This document shows positions 46,345-57,049 of a stretch of 64,000 bases of DNA, piece after piece (the first letter of the stretch is position 1; each line of letters begins with the position of its first letter). Source of the DNA: Luminiphilus syltensis NOR5-1B (GTDB lineage: Bacteria > Pseudomonadota > Gammaproteobacteria > Pseudomonadales > Halieaceae); assembly GCF_000158175.1 (NCBI RefSeq), contig NZ_DS999411.1, forward strand, positions 1,088,596-1,152,595. The letters run 5' to 3'. The position numbers and the translations under genes were made by a program. The notes below the pieces were generated by a model, which saw nothing but the letters and a program-made list of their open reading frames with translations, was not told the DNA's origin and did not search any database.

Positions 46345-48171
46345 TTACCCGTCGCTGGTGGACCGTTCCACCTCTGTTTGCTCTACCACTGAACGCGCGG
46401 GCGTAAGTGGCGCTTCCCTGAACTGCAATTCAGCCAAACGCTTGTACAGCGGTGACTGTAGTAGCAGTTGCTCATGGGTGCCGGTGGCGACCACCTGGCC
46501 CTGATCCATCACCGCAATCTGGTCAGCATTGATAATCGTCGACAGGCGGTGAGCGATGATGACGGTGGTTCTGCCGCGCATAATGTCGCCCAATGCCTGC
46601 TGTACGTGGTATTCACTCTCGGTGTCGAGGGCGCTGGTTGCCTCGTCAAGCAACAGGATCTCCGGGTCATCAAGAATCGCTCGGGCCAACGCGATTCGCT
46701 GTCGCTGACCACCGGATAGCTGCATCCCCTGTGCACCGAGGGTGCAGTCAAAACCACCGGGAAGTTCGCGAATAAACACATCGGCGTGTGCTGCCCTGGC
46801 GGCCGCCAGCACATCGCTGTCGCGGGCGTCGGGTTTGCCGTAAGCAATGTTGTCCCTGACCGTACCGGTAAAGAGCACCGGATTCTGTGGTACCAAAGCG
46901 GTCTTGCTGCGCCAGCTGTGGAGCGAAAATTGGCGCAAGTCAGTGTCGCCGTAACGGATGGCACCGGATTGCGGGTCGTAAAATCGTTGCAGCAGTTCGA
47001 AAACGGTCGATTTTCCGGCCCCCGATGGCCCCACCAGCGCTAGAGACTTGCCCGGCGCAATCACCAGATTGAAGGCGTCGAGGGCGGTGTTGTCAGGCCT
47101 TGATGGATAGAAAAACCCCACGCGGTCGAAGACCACGCGCTCCGGACCGGGCGCCGGCAAGGCGCGGCCTTCATCGGGCACCTGCGAGGTGGTCGCGAGT
47201 AGCTCGAGCAGGCGTTCGGCAGCCCCCGCCGCCCGCTGCAGGTCGCCCCAGACCTCCGACAAGGTGGCGAAGGCACCACCGACCATAATGGCGTAAAACA
47301 CGAAGGCGCCGAGATCGCCGGCGGTCATCCTGCCGCTGATGACATCGTTGCCCCCGCTCCAGAGCATGGCGGTCATTCCCGAGAGCGACAAAAATATTGC
47401 CACCGCCATCAATATGGAGCGCTGGCGAATCCGCCGCTTGGCGATTACAAACGCGCGATCCACCTCGCCGTCGAAGGCGCTGACCTCGCGACCCTCCTGT
47501 TTGAAACTCTGAACCACTTTAATGCTCTGCAGGACTTCTCCAGCGTAGCTGCCTACACTCGCAATACTGTCCTGGCTTTCGCTGGAAAGCCGTCGAACTT
47601 TGCGCCCAAAAATGAGAATGGGGGCGATCGTCAATGGGACTATGAGCAAGATGAACAGGCTGAGCTTAAAGTTGGTGAACAGCATCAGGGCAAGTGCACC
47701 GACGAGGGTCAGCGTATTTCTCGCCGCCAGACTTACCGATGACCCTATGAGCGTCTGCAGCAACGCGGTATCGGTGGTCAGGCGAGACATGATTTCCCCC
47801 GCCTGATTTTGCTCAAAGAAGCCCGGGTGCAAGCGCACCAGATTGCGGAAGACCGCGCTGCGCAAATCGGCGCTGACACGTTCGCCCAGCCAGGACACCA
47901 GATAAAAGCGCACAAAGGTGCCAAAGGCCATGGCCATACTGATGCCCACCAAGAGCAGTACGGCGGATTTCAGCCCGTCCTGATTTCCCGCGGAAAACCC
48001 CGAATCAATGAGAATTCGTACGCCATAACCCAGCGATAAGGTCGCCCCGGCGGTTAGCATTAGTGCAGCGGTCGCGCCGAGCAGCCTTAATTTATGCGGC
48101 CAAAGAAAGATAAGCACCTGTCGCAGCGCCGACATGTCGCGACTCTTGGGCGCGTCCTTTACATAGGCCAT
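46345..48171 (-). CDS. ABC exporter, MsbA/LmrA-type (fused permease and ATPase)
   Basis: 608 residues. Six-helix exporter membrane domain (about 25-320) followed by an ATPase domain with Walker A GPSGAGKST (about residue 384), Q-loop VPQNPVLF, signature LSGGQRQRIALARA, Walker B ILLLDEATSALD and H-loop AHRLST. It would work as a homodimer. Sequence style is close to MsbA-like lipid or multidrug exporters; the cargo cannot be told. The C-terminal tail is low complexity. Convergent with pntB. Confidence 0.9.
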   Translation of the reverse strand: MAYVKDAPKSRDMSALRQVLIFLWPHKLRLLGATAALMLTAGATLSLGYGVRILIDSGFSAGNQDGLKSAVLLLVGISMAMAFGTFVRFYLVSWLGERVSADLRSAVFRNLVRLHPGFFEQNQAGEIMSRLTTDTALLQTLIGSSVSLAARNTLTLVGALALMLFTNFKLSLFILLIVPLTIAPILIFGRKVRRLSSESQDSIASVGSYAGEVLQSIKVVQSFKQEGREVSAFDGEVDRAFVIAKRRIRQRSILMAVAIFLSLSGMTAMLWSGGNDVISGRMTAGDLGAFVFYAIMVGGAFATLSEVWGDLQRAAGAAERLLELLATTSQVPDEGRALPAPGPERVVFDRVGFFYPSRPDNTALDAFNLVIAPGKSLALVGPSGAGKSTVFELLQRFYDPQSGAIRYGDTDLRQFSLHSWRSKTALVPQNPVLFTGTVRDNIAYGKPDARDSDVLAAARAAHADVFIRELPGGFDCTLGAQGMQLSGGQRQRIALARAILDDPEILLLDEATSALDTESEYHVQQALGDIMRGRTTVIIAHRLSTIINADQIAVMDQGQVVATGTHEQLLLQSPLYKRLAELQFREAPLTPARSVVEQTEVERSTSDG

Positions 48172-48204
48172 GACGTGGATCCGTGGGGTATGGGCGGGTT
48201 CATG

Positions 48205-50064
48205 TCAGCGAGGTTTTGAGGCTTCAGGGGAACCCTCGGGTGGGAAGTCGAGGGAATCCTGAAGACGCTCTTTAGCCTCGGGAGACCAGTCGGGGAAGGG
48301 GAGCTCCTGCTCTTGCTTCCAGCCTTGCAGTTTTGCCTCGACCTCGCTGAGTATTTGCTCCGATGCTTTGTGAAAGTCCCGAACCTGAAGCACTTGTCCA
48401 GCACCAGAGAATATTGCGCCGTTGCTGTGAACCGTGTCGATGAGGCGCAGGTTTAAATCTTCTGCGATGCCGAGGTATTCCTGGTAGTTCCGAGTATCTA
48501 TACCGGCATCAATACGCAGCACTGCGGTGGCCGCTTCAATGGTCTCGAGGCGAATGCTCACCGTATTTGCGATAACCCGCGGGTGGGCGAGGAACAGTGC
48601 CCGAAGCTCCGCCAGAATAACTCGCAGCTGCGACGAGGTGGGCATCTGCAATTGCAGGCGTTTGAAATAACGAATCCGATCACGTTCAGCAAGGTTCTCC
48701 ACCTCGACGGAGGAAAATACGGCGTTCGGAATACTCACCAGGGTGCGATCGAGGGTGCGCAACAGCACCGAGCGAAGGCCGATTTCCTCGACGACCCCCA
48801 CGGTGGTGCCAAAACGACACATATCGCCGGGGCGCACTGGCCGCGCTGAATAAAGGGTGATTGCGCCGATAATGTTTTCCAGGGTTTTTTGTGCCGCCAG
48901 GGCCACTGCCAGCGAGCCAACCCCCAGCCCCGCCAGAATCGTAGTGATTTTAAAGCCGGCCTGGTTAGCCCACAGCAGTGCGGCGGTGATGAACAGAATG
49001 ATTTTGATGATCAGGGTGAGCGGTCGCAGCAGCGCGATGAACTGAACGTCCTGCTTTCGTTGCAGATCGCGAATCTTGTAATCCCTGAACAGGGTTATCA
49101 ACCCCGACAGGAGAACGGTCACCGCAAGATAGTCGATGCCTGACGACTCGAGATAAACCCGGGCGGTTACCGACAGACCGAGATGCCCGATAACCCATTT
49201 GATCAGCATAAGGTAGATAAAGACTCGCGCCGGCAGCCGCCAAAACCGCCGGATTCCGGCGTCGAGATCGAAATGGGGCCTGAGGCTCAGCCAGGTAAGC
49301 AGCCAGGAAATCAACAACGCCACAAACCAGCCGAGCACCAGGGCGATGCCGAGCGCGACGGTCTGCCAGTTGGTCATGCCCAGGAATCTGAAGCTCGGTA
49401 GATGATCACCGGCCCATACTGCCAGCTCGGTGTAACCCAGCTCTTTCCACATGGCCGGGAGCTGGGCAATCGTCTCGTTGGAGATGCGCCAGATCCTGCC
49501 CCCGCGGCCATCGGGTATGTGTTGGAGGTAGAATGGCACTGTGCGATCGCTGAGTGTAATCACACCGACCTGATCCCGGTAAGCGGGTAAATCGTCATCG
49601 AGATCACCACTGGGCAGGTCGCTGATACTGCTGAGGTCGACCACATTCTGCAGCGACCAGACGAAAAGCAGCCCGGCGACCAGATCTTCGGGTGTGTGCT
49701 CAGTGATTTCTTTGGGCAGATAACGCAGATCAAGGTACAGCGCCGCTTCAGTCATATTGCCTTCATTGAAGGCGGTGCCGAGGCCGACAACCGCTTCCAG
49801 GGGGGTTCGCGCAAAGCCCGGTTCGAAGCCATGTTGACGTTTCGTGTTAAGTATCTGCTCCGCGGATTCCTCGGTCCGCAACAGCTCAGCGACGGTCCCG
49901 TTGGCCGCTGCTTCGTCTGCTGCTACCTCTGCCATGTTCTCCTCGGCTTCTGAAGCAGCGGCTGTCGTCGCTCTCTTTCCAACGCCGTCCTGTTGCGCCG
50001 ATGCCGTATCGATAGACAGCGCGAAAATAAGAGCCAGGAACACTGCCGCTAACGCTTTCGCCAT
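48205..50064 (-). CDS. Large MscS-family mechanosensitive channel
   Basis: 619 residues from ATG 50064; the frame is open upstream but lacks a coherent start. A signal peptide (cleavage after about residue 24, TASAQ) precedes a periplasmic region (about 25-220), then five or so membrane helices. The MscS pore region is LGVGSLAVALAAQKTLENIIGA near residue 385, followed by the beta domain (VRPGDMCRF, GVVEEIGLRSVLLRTLDRTLVSIPNAV) and a cytosolic C-terminal part. Acts as a pressure-relief channel. Function of the periplasmic part is unknown. Just after it lies tatC on the same strand. Confidence 0.88.
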   Translation of the reverse strand: MAKALAAVFLALIFALSIDTASAQQDGVGKRATTAAASEAEENMAEVAADEAAANGTVAELLRTEESAEQILNTKRQHGFEPGFARTPLEAVVGLGTAFNEGNMTEAALYLDLRYLPKEITEHTPEDLVAGLLFVWSLQNVVDLSSISDLPSGDLDDDLPAYRDQVGVITLSDRTVPFYLQHIPDGRGGRIWRISNETIAQLPAMWKELGYTELAVWAGDHLPSFRFLGMTNWQTVALGIALVLGWFVALLISWLLTWLSLRPHFDLDAGIRRFWRLPARVFIYLMLIKWVIGHLGLSVTARVYLESSGIDYLAVTVLLSGLITLFRDYKIRDLQRKQDVQFIALLRPLTLIIKIILFITAALLWANQAGFKITTILAGLGVGSLAVALAAQKTLENIIGAITLYSARPVRPGDMCRFGTTVGVVEEIGLRSVLLRTLDRTLVSIPNAVFSSVEVENLAERDRIRYFKRLQLQMPTSSQLRVILAELRALFLAHPRVIANTVSIRLETIEAATAVLRIDAGIDTRNYQEYLGIAEDLNLRLIDTVHSNGAIFSGAGQVLQVRDFHKASEQILSEVEAKLQGWKQEQELPFPDWSPEAKERLQDSLDFPPEGSPEASKPR

Positions 50065-50134
50065 TGAATTACACCGGTTGTTATCGACGTGTAGTGTAGC
50101 GTCAAATCCTGACGCATAACGCGGGTGCAATGTT

Positions 50135-50887
50135 TTACGTGGCGGCGTTGGTGTTTTTGCGTTGCTTATCAATATTTTTACCGAAAAATATGCCAACTTC
50201 GAACAGCAGCCACATGGGCAGCGCCAGCAGCGATTGCGATACCACATCCGGCGGTGTCAATAGCATTCCGAAAACGAAACAGCCAACCACCACATAGGGG
50301 CGTTTTCTGGCCAGGTTTTCGGCGGTCGTCGCACCGGTCCATATCAGTATCAGCGTCGCTATCGGCACTTCAAACGCGATGCCAAAGGCAAAGAATAGCT
50401 TGAGAACAAAGTCGAGATAGCTGTTGATATCGGTCATTACGGCGACCCCGTCGGGCCCGACGCTGGTGAAAAAGGCAAAAATCAGCGGGAATACCACGAA
50501 ATAGGCAAACGCTGCGCCGGCGTAGAACAGCGCCACACTGGAGAATAGGAGTGGAAAGGCAATACGCTTCTCGTTGCGGTACATCCCGGGCGCGATAAAC
50601 GCCCATATCTGATAAAGAATCACTGGAATCGCCAGGAACAGTGCCAGCACCAAAGTCAGCTTGAAGGGCGTGAGAAAGGGCGAGGCGACCTCGGTAGCGA
50701 TCATCGTCGACCCCTCGGGTAACAATTCGCGAAGGGGGTCGGAGACGAACTGATAAATATCGTTGGCAAAGGGGAACAGGCAGATAAAGCCGATCAGTAC
50801 CGCCAACAAGGCGCGCAATAATCGATCGCGCAGTTCAGTCAGGTGCGCAACCAGCGGCTGAGGCGTGTCCTCGGCATCGTCACTCAT
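50135..50887 (-). CDS. tatC: Sec-independent protein translocase TatC
   Basis: 250 residues, six membrane helices. Receptor of twin-arginine signal peptides with TatB. The N-terminus has [18 protein letters not shown] with the conserved Glu and Arg; the FENTxIWAF-like segment appears as [12 protein letters not shown], and the KxxxF/P motif region GIAFEVPIA is present. Overlaps tatB by four bases (ATGA). Last gene of the long minus-strand run priA-tatC. Confidence 0.97.
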   Translation of the reverse strand: MSDDAEDTPQPLVAHLTELRDRLLRALLAVLIGFICLFPFANDIYQFVSDPLRELLPEGSTMIATEVASPFLTPFKLTLVLALFLAIPVILYQIWAFIAPGMYRNEKRIAFPLLFSSVALFYAGAAFAYFVVFPLIFAFFTSVGPDGVAVMTDINSYLDFVLKLFFAFGIAFEVPIATLILIWTGATTAENLARKRPYVVVGCFVFGMLLTPPDVVSQSLLALPMWLLFEVGIFFGKNIDKQRKNTNAAT

Positions 50888-51303
50888 GTTTCTTGGCGCT
50901 GAGCTGGATCAGGTTGCGGCGCGCCGGCGTTCCCGGCTATCCCAGAAGGTCCCCCGAGCTCGGTTTCCGGTTCTGCGGCGGCCGCAGTTTGTTTGATATT
51001 GGTATGAACGTTCCGGAGTTCCTCAGAGAGGCCTTCGGTTTCGGACCCGATCTCCGATTCGATTGACGTTCGCGCCTGATCAAACTCATCTTTCAGCCCT
51101 TTGGCACTGTCGCGAAGCTCACGCATGACTTCATCGTTGTGCAGCTCGCGTGCAACGTCATTCTTGAGTTCGGTAACGCTGCGCCGAATCCGGTTGACAT
51201 AGGCCGATACCGTACGGATGGTCTCCGGCAGGCGCTCGGGCCCGATGACGACAAGCGCCACGACTCCGATAAGCAGGAACTCCGCAAATCCGATATCAAA
51301 CAT
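50884..51303 (-). CDS. tatB: Twin-arginine translocase subunit TatB
   Basis: 139 residues. [26 protein letters not shown] is the typical TatB membrane helix plus hinge, then an amphipathic helix and an acidic, disordered tail. Binds TatC to receive folded precursor. The order is tatA-tatB-tatC, with tatB 11 bases after tatA. Confidence 0.95.
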   Translation of the reverse strand: MFDIGFAEFLLIGVVALVVIGPERLPETIRTVSAYVNRIRRSVTELKNDVARELHNDEVMRELRDSAKGLKDEFDQARTSIESEIGSETEGLSEELRNVHTNIKQTAAAAEPETELGGPSGIAGNAGAPQPDPAQRQET

Positions 51304-51314
51304 GCCCTGAAGAC

Positions 51315-51551
51315 TCAGTCCTTCTTGGGTGTCTCGTCGCTTTCACGATTCTGGATGGTGGCTGTGTCATCGCTGGTCGATTCCGATTCCGATTCCGATT
51401 TCTGCTTGTCATCATTGACGCTGTTCTTGAAGCCTTTGATGGCGCTGCCGAGGTCGCTGCCCAGGCTTTTGAGCCGGCTCGTTCCAAAAATCATTACCAC
51501 AATCGCGAGAATGATAAGGAGCTGCCAGATACTGATTCCACCGATTCCCAT
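51315..51551 (-). CDS. tatA: Twin-arginine translocase subunit TatA
   Basis: 78 residues. [23 protein letters not shown] is the N-terminal membrane helix; the amphipathic helix follows ([19 protein letters not shown]). The tail is unusually regular: a six-base unit TCGGAA is repeated about 3.5 times, giving alternating Ser-Glu. TatA oligomers form the translocation pore. First gene of tatABC. Confidence 0.95.
   Translation of the reverse strand: MGIGGISIWQLLIILAIVVMIFGTSRLKSLGSDLGSAIKGFKNSVNDDKQKSESESESTSDDTATIQNRESDETPKKD
51378..51400. repeat. Hexanucleotide tandem repeat in tatA
   Basis: Units of CGATTC (minus-strand TCGGAA/GAATCG) repeated almost four times without mismatch, coding SESESES in the TatA tail. 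In-frame changes in copy number would lengthen or shorten the tail by two residues. Confidence 0.7.
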
Positions 51552-51590
51552 AACGCTACTCCCTATTTGATTCTGTGTTGAACGAAATGC

Positions 51591-51920
51591 CTATGACGGA
51601 CGATTTGCCTTTTCTTCGAGACCTGACAAGCCGAAACGACCCGCCAGAATGCTTAATACATCATTGTGACTCAATCCGAGGTGCGACAGCATCACCAGTG
51701 AGTGAAACCAGAGGTCGGCAACCTCCTCGGTCAGCGCCTCTTTAGTGCCGCTTTGGGAGGCATCCTTTGCTGCAATAATGACCTCGGTGGCCTCTTCGCC
51801 TACTTTCTCGAGAATCTTATTGAGGCCGGAGGCATGCAGGCCGGCTACATAAGACTTACTCGGGTCGGCATTTTTACGCTGCTCGAGGACCTGCTGCAAC
51901 CTGTCCAAGGTATCACTCAT
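51591..51920 (-). CDS. hisE: Phosphoribosyl-ATP diphosphatase
   Basis: 109 residues, all-alpha MazG-like fold. Hydrolyses phosphoribosyl-ATP to phosphoribosyl-AMP, the second step of histidine synthesis. Motifs: [19 protein letters not shown] (metal Glu cluster) and [14 protein letters not shown]. Its start overlaps the hisI stop (ATGA). Separate HisE and HisI proteins, as in Pseudomonas, unlike the fused HisIE of enterics. Confidence 0.96.
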   Translation of the reverse strand: MSDTLDRLQQVLEQRKNADPSKSYVAGLHASGLNKILEKVGEEATEVIIAAKDASQSGTKEALTEEVADLWFHSLVMLSHLGLSHNDVLSILAGRFGLSGLEEKANRPS

Positions 51921-52300
51921 CCGTCGCTCTCCTTACCCAGGCGCCATTCGCCGTCGACGGGCTGGTAAAAGAAACAATGTCTACGCCCCGTGTGACAGGC
52001 GCGGCCACCGATTTGCTCAACGGACAGCAAAAAGGTGTCGCCGTCGCAGTCCAGCGCAATACCCAGTAGCCGCTGCACGTTGCCCGAGGACTCTCCCTTG
52101 CGCCAGAGACATTGGCGGGAGCGCGACCAGTAAACAGCTCTGCCTTCCGCCAGCGTCGCCTCGAGCGCCGCTTCGTTCATCCAGGCGAGCATCAGCACAT
52201 CACCGGTAGCCGCATCCTGCGCTATGGCAGGTAACAGTCCATTGTCGCCCCATCGGGGCTGCATTCGTTCGGGCGCTTCGCTGTAGCTGGGTTCATTCAT
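51917..52300 (-). CDS. hisI: Phosphoribosyl-AMP cyclohydrolase
   Basis: 127 residues. Opens the purine ring of phosphoribosyl-AMP. Motifs: [45 protein letters not shown] and the metal-binding [10 protein letters not shown] (Cys residues in a C-x6-C arrangement). Coupled to hisE by ATGA overlap; lies 20 bases from the ubiB 3' end. Confidence 0.96.
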   Translation of the reverse strand: MNEPSYSEAPERMQPRWGDNGLLPAIAQDAATGDVLMLAWMNEAALEATLAEGRAVYWSRSRQCLWRKGESSGNVQRLLGIALDCDGDTFLLSVEQIGGRACHTGRRHCFFYQPVDGEWRLGKESDG

Positions 52301-52320
52301 GATGAGAGTATGCCAGAGCG

Positions 52321-53886
52321 CTAGCGCTTAAGGCTGAAAGTACCTGCCGCTATTAATATCAACCCGATCAGAAGCCCCGGAATATCGTCGGGGTAAACAC
52401 TGTACCCCCGACTGACCAGAAAGCCACCGGCGACGAGCATGACTGCGGCGGCCCACGGTCGCGCCGCAGGAGCCGGACTATTCAGGGGCTCACGCAGGCG
52501 GCTAAGAGCAAGATCGGGTAATTGCGGTAGCGTTTCCAGAATGCTCGGCGCCTCCTGTTGAATGCGACGTAACAGATTTTGTGGCGAGTAGCGCTCTGCA
52601 AGCCAGCGCTCGAGAAAGGGTTTTGCGGTATCCCACAGGTTGAGTTCGGGGTACAGCTGGCGACCCAGTCCTTCAATATTGAGCAGGGTCTTCTGCAGTA
52701 ACACGAGTTGTGGCTGAACTTGCATATCGAAGCGGCCGGCGGTGCGGAACAGGCTCACCAGCATGCCACCGAACGAGATATCACCCAGTGGTCGCTCGAA
52801 CACCGGTTCGCACAGGGCGCGCATTGCCGATTCGAACTCGGCGATGGGTGTATCGGGTGGGACCCAGCCGCACTCTACGTGTAATCGGGCGACCAAACGG
52901 TAATCCTGCTCGAATATGGCCAGCAGATTGCGTGCCAGATAATAGAGATCGTCCTGCTCAAGCTGCCCGACAATGGCGCAATCTATAGCGATATATTTAG
53001 GCCTCTCCGGGTTGCTGGTATCGACAAAGATATTGCCCGGATGCATGTCGGCGTGGAAAAAGCTGTCGCGAAGTACCTGGGTAAAAAAGATCTCCACGCC
53101 TCGCTCAGCAAGCACGCGCATATTGACCCCGCGCTCGCGCAGGGTATCGACGTCGGTAACGGGAACCCCGTAAATACGTTCGCTGACCATGACGGTCTGC
53201 CGCGTCAGCGGCCAGATAACTGCGGGTACCATTATGAGGTCGCTGTCGAGGAAGTTCCGTCGCAGCTGTGAGGCATTGGCAGCCTCGCGTCGTAAATCAA
53301 GCTCGTCGAGCAGCGTGCGTTCGTAATCCGCCGCTACCTCGCGGGCGCGTAAACGCCTGCCTTCTGGCATTAACCAGGCCACCCATCGCGCAGCGATCTT
53401 GATCAGCTTCAGGTCGGCATTGATCACGGGAAGAATATCGGGCCGCAAAACCTTGACCACGACTTCATCGCCGGTAGGCAGTTGTGCTGAATGCACCTGT
53501 GCGACAGATGCCGCGGCCAGGGGTTCGCGATCAAAGCGCGCGAACAGGCTGTCGATAGGGGAACCCAGCGCTGATTCGATCAATTCTTGTGCGGTATCCG
53601 ACGCAAAGGGTGGGACTGTGTCCTGCAGCAGCGCGAGCTCTCTGGCGATGTCGTCCGGAAGAAGATCCCGGCGCGTGGATAGCAGCTGGCCGAACTTGAT
53701 GAAGACAGGCCCGAGGTCTTCGAGTGCACGCCGCAATCGCACACCGCGGGCATCGTCGATCGCCGCCCGGGCTTTGGGGTGCAAGCGCAAAATACCGCGC
53801 AGGATTTTGCCGCGACGATCCTCGGGTAGAAACTCGTCGAGCCGATAGTAGGCTGCGACCCGATACAGGGTAAATAAACGAATCAT
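52321..53886 (-). CDS. ubiB: Ubiquinone biosynthesis kinase-like protein UbiB
   Basis: 521 residues. Atypical protein-kinase-like (ADCK/UbiB) fold with the KxGQ motif [14 protein letters not shown] near the N-terminus, VVKVLRPD as the ATP-binding Lys, and [15 protein letters not shown] as the catalytic loop. Two short hydrophobic helices at the C-terminus anchor it to the membrane. Required for aerobic ubiquinone synthesis. The start overlaps the ubiJ stop (ATGA). Confidence 0.96.
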   Translation of the reverse strand: MIRLFTLYRVAAYYRLDEFLPEDRRGKILRGILRLHPKARAAIDDARGVRLRRALEDLGPVFIKFGQLLSTRRDLLPDDIARELALLQDTVPPFASDTAQELIESALGSPIDSLFARFDREPLAAASVAQVHSAQLPTGDEVVVKVLRPDILPVINADLKLIKIAARWVAWLMPEGRRLRAREVAADYERTLLDELDLRREAANASQLRRNFLDSDLIMVPAVIWPLTRQTVMVSERIYGVPVTDVDTLRERGVNMRVLAERGVEIFFTQVLRDSFFHADMHPGNIFVDTSNPERPKYIAIDCAIVGQLEQDDLYYLARNLLAIFEQDYRLVARLHVECGWVPPDTPIAEFESAMRALCEPVFERPLGDISFGGMLVSLFRTAGRFDMQVQPQLVLLQKTLLNIEGLGRQLYPELNLWDTAKPFLERWLAERYSPQNLLRRIQQEAPSILETLPQLPDLALSRLREPLNSPAPAARPWAAAVMLVAGGFLVSRGYSVYPDDIPGLLIGLILIAAGTFSLKR

Positions 53887-54527
53887 ACGCCCGCCTTATC
53901 GAGCCGACGTTTCAGGCGCTCGATACGGGATTGGAGACGATCAACACGGTGGCCAACGGCCTGTACCTGCTCAAAAAAGTGTTCAAGCTCGGCTTTGGGC
54001 GGCGACAGCCTGCCTTCCTCGAGAATATATTCTGATAACTGGCGTCGCAGGCTGGTGACTGCATTGCTGCCCCAGGCGAAGGTCGCGCGCATGGCCTCGG
54101 CCAACTGATGACCGGCGACGTCGCCGAGCTTCTCGACCAGCGGCGCCTCCCAGTCCACGTCCATGCGGGTGACTATTTGCTGAATCGCAACCAGGGGTGC
54201 TGTGTTACCCACGATTTCGAGCTCGCTGTTAATCAGTGTGGCGGCGGGATCGTCAGACATCGCCAGTGCGATGAAATCCTCGAGCGTGCCGCGCACCCTT
54301 GTGGTTGCCTTGTCCTCGCAATAGCCCATGAGTTGTAACGTGCCCTGTGGCGCCACGCGGATGAAGACAGTGACCTCCGGTGCCGTACATTCGATCGCCA
54401 GCACCACATTACCCAGATCGCCAAGCTCACGGGATGCGGCGGGTGCCAGGGCAAGGGCGCGATTGATGGCCGCCTCGAGTCCGGCCAGCAATCCGCTGAG
54501 TGCGGCGGGGTCGTGGGTTTGATTCAC
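53883..54527 (-). CDS. ubiJ: Ubiquinone accessory factor UbiJ (SCP2-type)
   Basis: 214 residues from GTG 54527, one base after the ubiE stop; a longer start would lie inside ubiE. An N-terminal SCP2 sterol-carrier domain (about 20-125) contains LVVLAIEC-type beta strands and a hydrophobic pocket; the C-terminal part is a coiled coil ([23 protein letters not shown]). UbiJ binds ubiquinone-pathway lipids and other Ubi proteins in a soluble complex. It lies between ubiE and ubiB as in E. coli. Confidence 0.93.
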   Translation of the reverse strand: MNQTHDPAALSGLLAGLEAAINRALALAPAASRELGDLGNVVLAIECTAPEVTVFIRVAPQGTLQLMGYCEDKATTRVRGTLEDFIALAMSDDPAATLINSELEIVGNTAPLVAIQQIVTRMDVDWEAPLVEKLGDVAGHQLAEAMRATFAWGSNAVTSLRRQLSEYILEEGRLSPPKAELEHFFEQVQAVGHRVDRLQSRIERLKRRLDKAGV

Positions 54528-54528
54528 G

Positions 54529-55302
54529 TCAGGCCTTGATGCCGCGGTGAACGGCAACAATACCGCCGGTCATGTTGTGGTACTGGCAATCCACGAAGCC
54601 GGCGTCTTCCATCATCCCGAGCAGGGTGTCCTGATCGGGGTGTTTGCGAATGGACTCGGCCAGATAGCGATAGCTGTCCGCGTCGTTGGCGACCACGCGA
54701 CCCATGAACGGCAGGATGCGGAACGAATAGGTATCGTAAGCCTGCTCAAGCAGCGGATTGGTGGGCTTTGAAAACTCAAGTACCAGGAGTCGACCACCGG
54801 GTTTCAATACCCGCTCCATGGAGCGGAGCGCCGCATCCTTGTCAGTGACATTGCGCAGACCGAAAGCGATGGTAATGCAGTCGACGGAGTTGTCAGGGAA
54901 GGGCAGTGCCTGAGCGTCACACTGGACCAGGTCGATATTGCCGAGGGCACCCCGGTCGATCAGTCGGTCGCGGCCAACCCCGAGCATTGCCGCGTTAATG
55001 TCTGCCAGCACGACCTGGCCGTCGGGGCCTACAATCCGTGAAAAACGCTCCGCTATATCGCCGGTCCCGCCGGCGATATCCACCACTACCTGTCCCGGCC
55101 GCACCGCGCTGAGTTCAATGGTGAAGCGTTTCCACAGCCTGTGAATGCCCGCGGACATCAAGTCGTTCATCAGATCATAACGAGCGGCTACTGAGTCGAA
55201 GACACCGCGCACCATATTGACTTTCTGATCACGTTTTACCCGTGAAAAGCCAAAGTCGGTCGTGTCGTCGCCGGTCGGCGTGTCTTTATCCTGATCGGTC
55301 AT
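54529..55302 (-). CDS. ubiE: Ubiquinone/menaquinone C-methyltransferase
   Basis: 257 residues from ATG 55302; the frame is open far upstream but only this start gives the usual MTDQDK and [24 protein letters not shown]-terminus. SAM motif [38 protein letters not shown]. Methylates the quinone ring in ubiquinone synthesis. 47 bases downstream of DUF971; in Pseudomonas polyhydroxyalkanoate genes separate these two. Confidence 0.96.
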   Translation of the reverse strand: MTDQDKDTPTGDDTTDFGFSRVKRDQKVNMVRGVFDSVAARYDLMNDLMSAGIHRLWKRFTIELSAVRPGQVVVDIAGGTGDIAERFSRIVGPDGQVVLADINAAMLGVGRDRLIDRGALGNIDLVQCDAQALPFPDNSVDCITIAFGLRNVTDKDAALRSMERVLKPGGRLLVLEFSKPTNPLLEQAYDTYSFRILPFMGRVVANDADSYRYLAESIRKHPDQDTLLGMMEDAGFVDCQYHNMTGGIVAVHRGIKA

Positions 55303-55349
55303 GCAGCCAGTCCAGAAAATCAAACCCGCATTGTAACCGACCGCGGCAC

Positions 55350-55736
55350 CTAGGGTTCGAAGTGAAGCACCTGAACGTCGGAGTCGCGGCTTTTTCCCGC
55401 GGCCTTGAGTGCAGCCAGGTAAGATTTCCAGCGTTGCTCGCGGGTATCGATCAGTTCGCGCAGATAAGCCCAGGTGAATAGCCCACTGTCGTGGCCATCG
55501 CTGAAGATCAACTGCACCGCGTAATGCCCCACGGGCTTTATCTCCACCAGGCCGACATCCGACTTTCCGGTCTGCAGGGTTTCCTGGCCCACGCCGTGGC
55601 CGCGCACCTCCGCTGAAGGCGACCAGATTCGCAGCATTTCGGCGCTCAGGGCTCCGCTGGTACCGTCGCTGAAGCTGATATCGAGCTCCCGGCGTTTGCG
55701 CGAATAATGCAGATTGCTGACTTTGGGCTGGGACAT
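55350..55736 (-). CDS. DUF971 family protein
   Basis: 128 residues. DUF971 (gamma-butyrobetaine hydroxylase-like N-terminal) signature: [57 protein letters not shown]. Function is unproven; the fold occurs in Fe-S/iron proteins but no Cys cluster is seen here. Its start shares one base with the hslU stop (TGATG). Confidence 0.9.
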   Translation of the reverse strand: MSQPKVSNLHYSRKRRELDISFSDGTSGALSAEMLRIWSPSAEVRGHGVGQETLQTGKSDVGLVEIKPVGHYAVQLIFSDGHDSGLFTWAYLRELIDTREQRWKSYLAALKAAGKSRDSDVQVLHFEP

Positions 55737-57046
55737 CAGAGAATGAAGCGCGACAGGTCTTCATTTTGCGCCAGGGAAGCCAGACGCTCGTCGACAAAGT
55801 CGGCGTCGATCACGACCTGACGCTGTTCCAGACCCGCGTCGGCGGCAGTGAACGATACCTCCTCCAGAAGCCGTTCCATTACCGTATGCAGGCGCCGCGC
55901 GCCAATATTCTCTGCTTGCTCGTTCACCTGCCAGGCGATTTCGGCAAGCCGCCTGATGCCATCCTCGGTAAATTCCAGCTCGACACCTTCGGTAGCCATC
56001 AATGCCCGATTTTGCTCGGTTAACGATGAGCGAGGCTCGGTGAGTATCCGCTGGAACTCAGCGCTTCCCAGCGCTTCGAGCTCCACCCTGATGGGCAGGC
56101 GCCCCTGCAGTTCGGGGATCAGGTCAGAGGGCTTGGACAGGTGAAACGCGCCGGAGGCGATAAATAGAATGTGGTCGGTCTTTATGGTGCCGTGCTTGGT
56201 CGATACGGAGCAGCCCTCGATGAGCGGAAGCAGATCACGCTGCACACCCTCGCGCGAAACATCCGCACCACCCACCTCGCCACGCTTGGCGACCTTGTCG
56301 AGCTCGTCGATAAAGATGATACCATTCTGTTCGGCCGCTTCGAGGGCCTCTGCCTTGAGATCATCGTGGTTGATCAGTTTGGCCGCTTCTTCTTCCACCA
56401 GCGCCTTGAGCGCCTCCTTTACCGGGAGGCGTCGGGACTTACCGCTGGGACGCAGGTTGCTGAAGAGCCCCTGCAGCTGTTCGGTCATTTCTTCCATACC
56501 GGGTGGCGCCATGATGTCGACGCTGGCGCCCTGATGGGTGATTTCAATCTCGACTTCGCGGTCGTCGAGATCACCTTCCCGCAGCTTTTTACGCAGAATC
56601 TGGCGTGTACTGGTATTGGAGTCATCGCGATCGGGGGGAAGTAGAAGGTCAAGAAGGCGCTCTTCGGCGGCCTCCTCGGCTCGGTACTGCACCTTTTCCA
56701 TCGCCTGCTCGCGGTGCATTTTGATGGCGGTTTCAGCGAGATCGCGGACCATCGACTCCACGTCGCGGCCGACGTAGCCCACCTCGGTAAACTTGGTGGC
56801 TTCCACTTTGACAAAGGGTGCCGCCGCAAGCCTTGCAAGCCGCCGGGCAATTTCGGTTTTGCCGACACCGGTCGGGCCAATCATCAGGATGTTTTTGGGC
56901 GTTATTTCAGCGCGCAGTTCATCGTCGAGCTGTTGTCGGCGCCAGCGGTTGCGCAGCGCAATGGCAACCGCGCGCTTGGCATCGGACTGGCCGACGATGT
57001 GCTTGTCCAGTTCATGGACAATTTCTCGGGGGGTCATGGTAGACAT
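55736..57046 (-). CDS. hslU: ATP-dependent protease ATPase subunit HslU
   Basis: 436 residues, standard length. AAA+ unfoldase that feeds HslV. N-terminal [18 protein letters not shown]; Walker [10 protein letters not shown] (about residue 59); pore-loop/tail motif GYVGRDVE; I-domain insertion (about 105-240); Walker [11 protein letters not shown]-terminal DLSRFIL that docks into HslV. Three bases from hslV. Coupled to DUF971. Confidence 0.97.
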   Translation of the reverse strand: MSTMTPREIVHELDKHIVGQSDAKRAVAIALRNRWRRQQLDDELRAEITPKNILMIGPTGVGKTEIARRLARLAAAPFVKVEATKFTEVGYVGRDVESMVRDLAETAIKMHREQAMEKVQYRAEEAAEERLLDLLLPPDRDDSNTSTRQILRKKLREGDLDDREVEIEITHQGASVDIMAPPGMEEMTEQLQGLFSNLRPSGKSRRLPVKEALKALVEEEAAKLINHDDLKAEALEAAEQNGIIFIDELDKVAKRGEVGGADVSREGVQRDLLPLIEGCSVSTKHGTIKTDHILFIASGAFHLSKPSDLIPELQGRLPIRVELEALGSAEFQRILTEPRSSLTEQNRALMATEGVELEFTEDGIRRLAEIAWQVNEQAENIGARRLHTVMERLLEEVSFTAADAGLEQRQVVIDADFVDERLASLAQNEDLSRFIL

Positions 57047-57049
57047 CAG

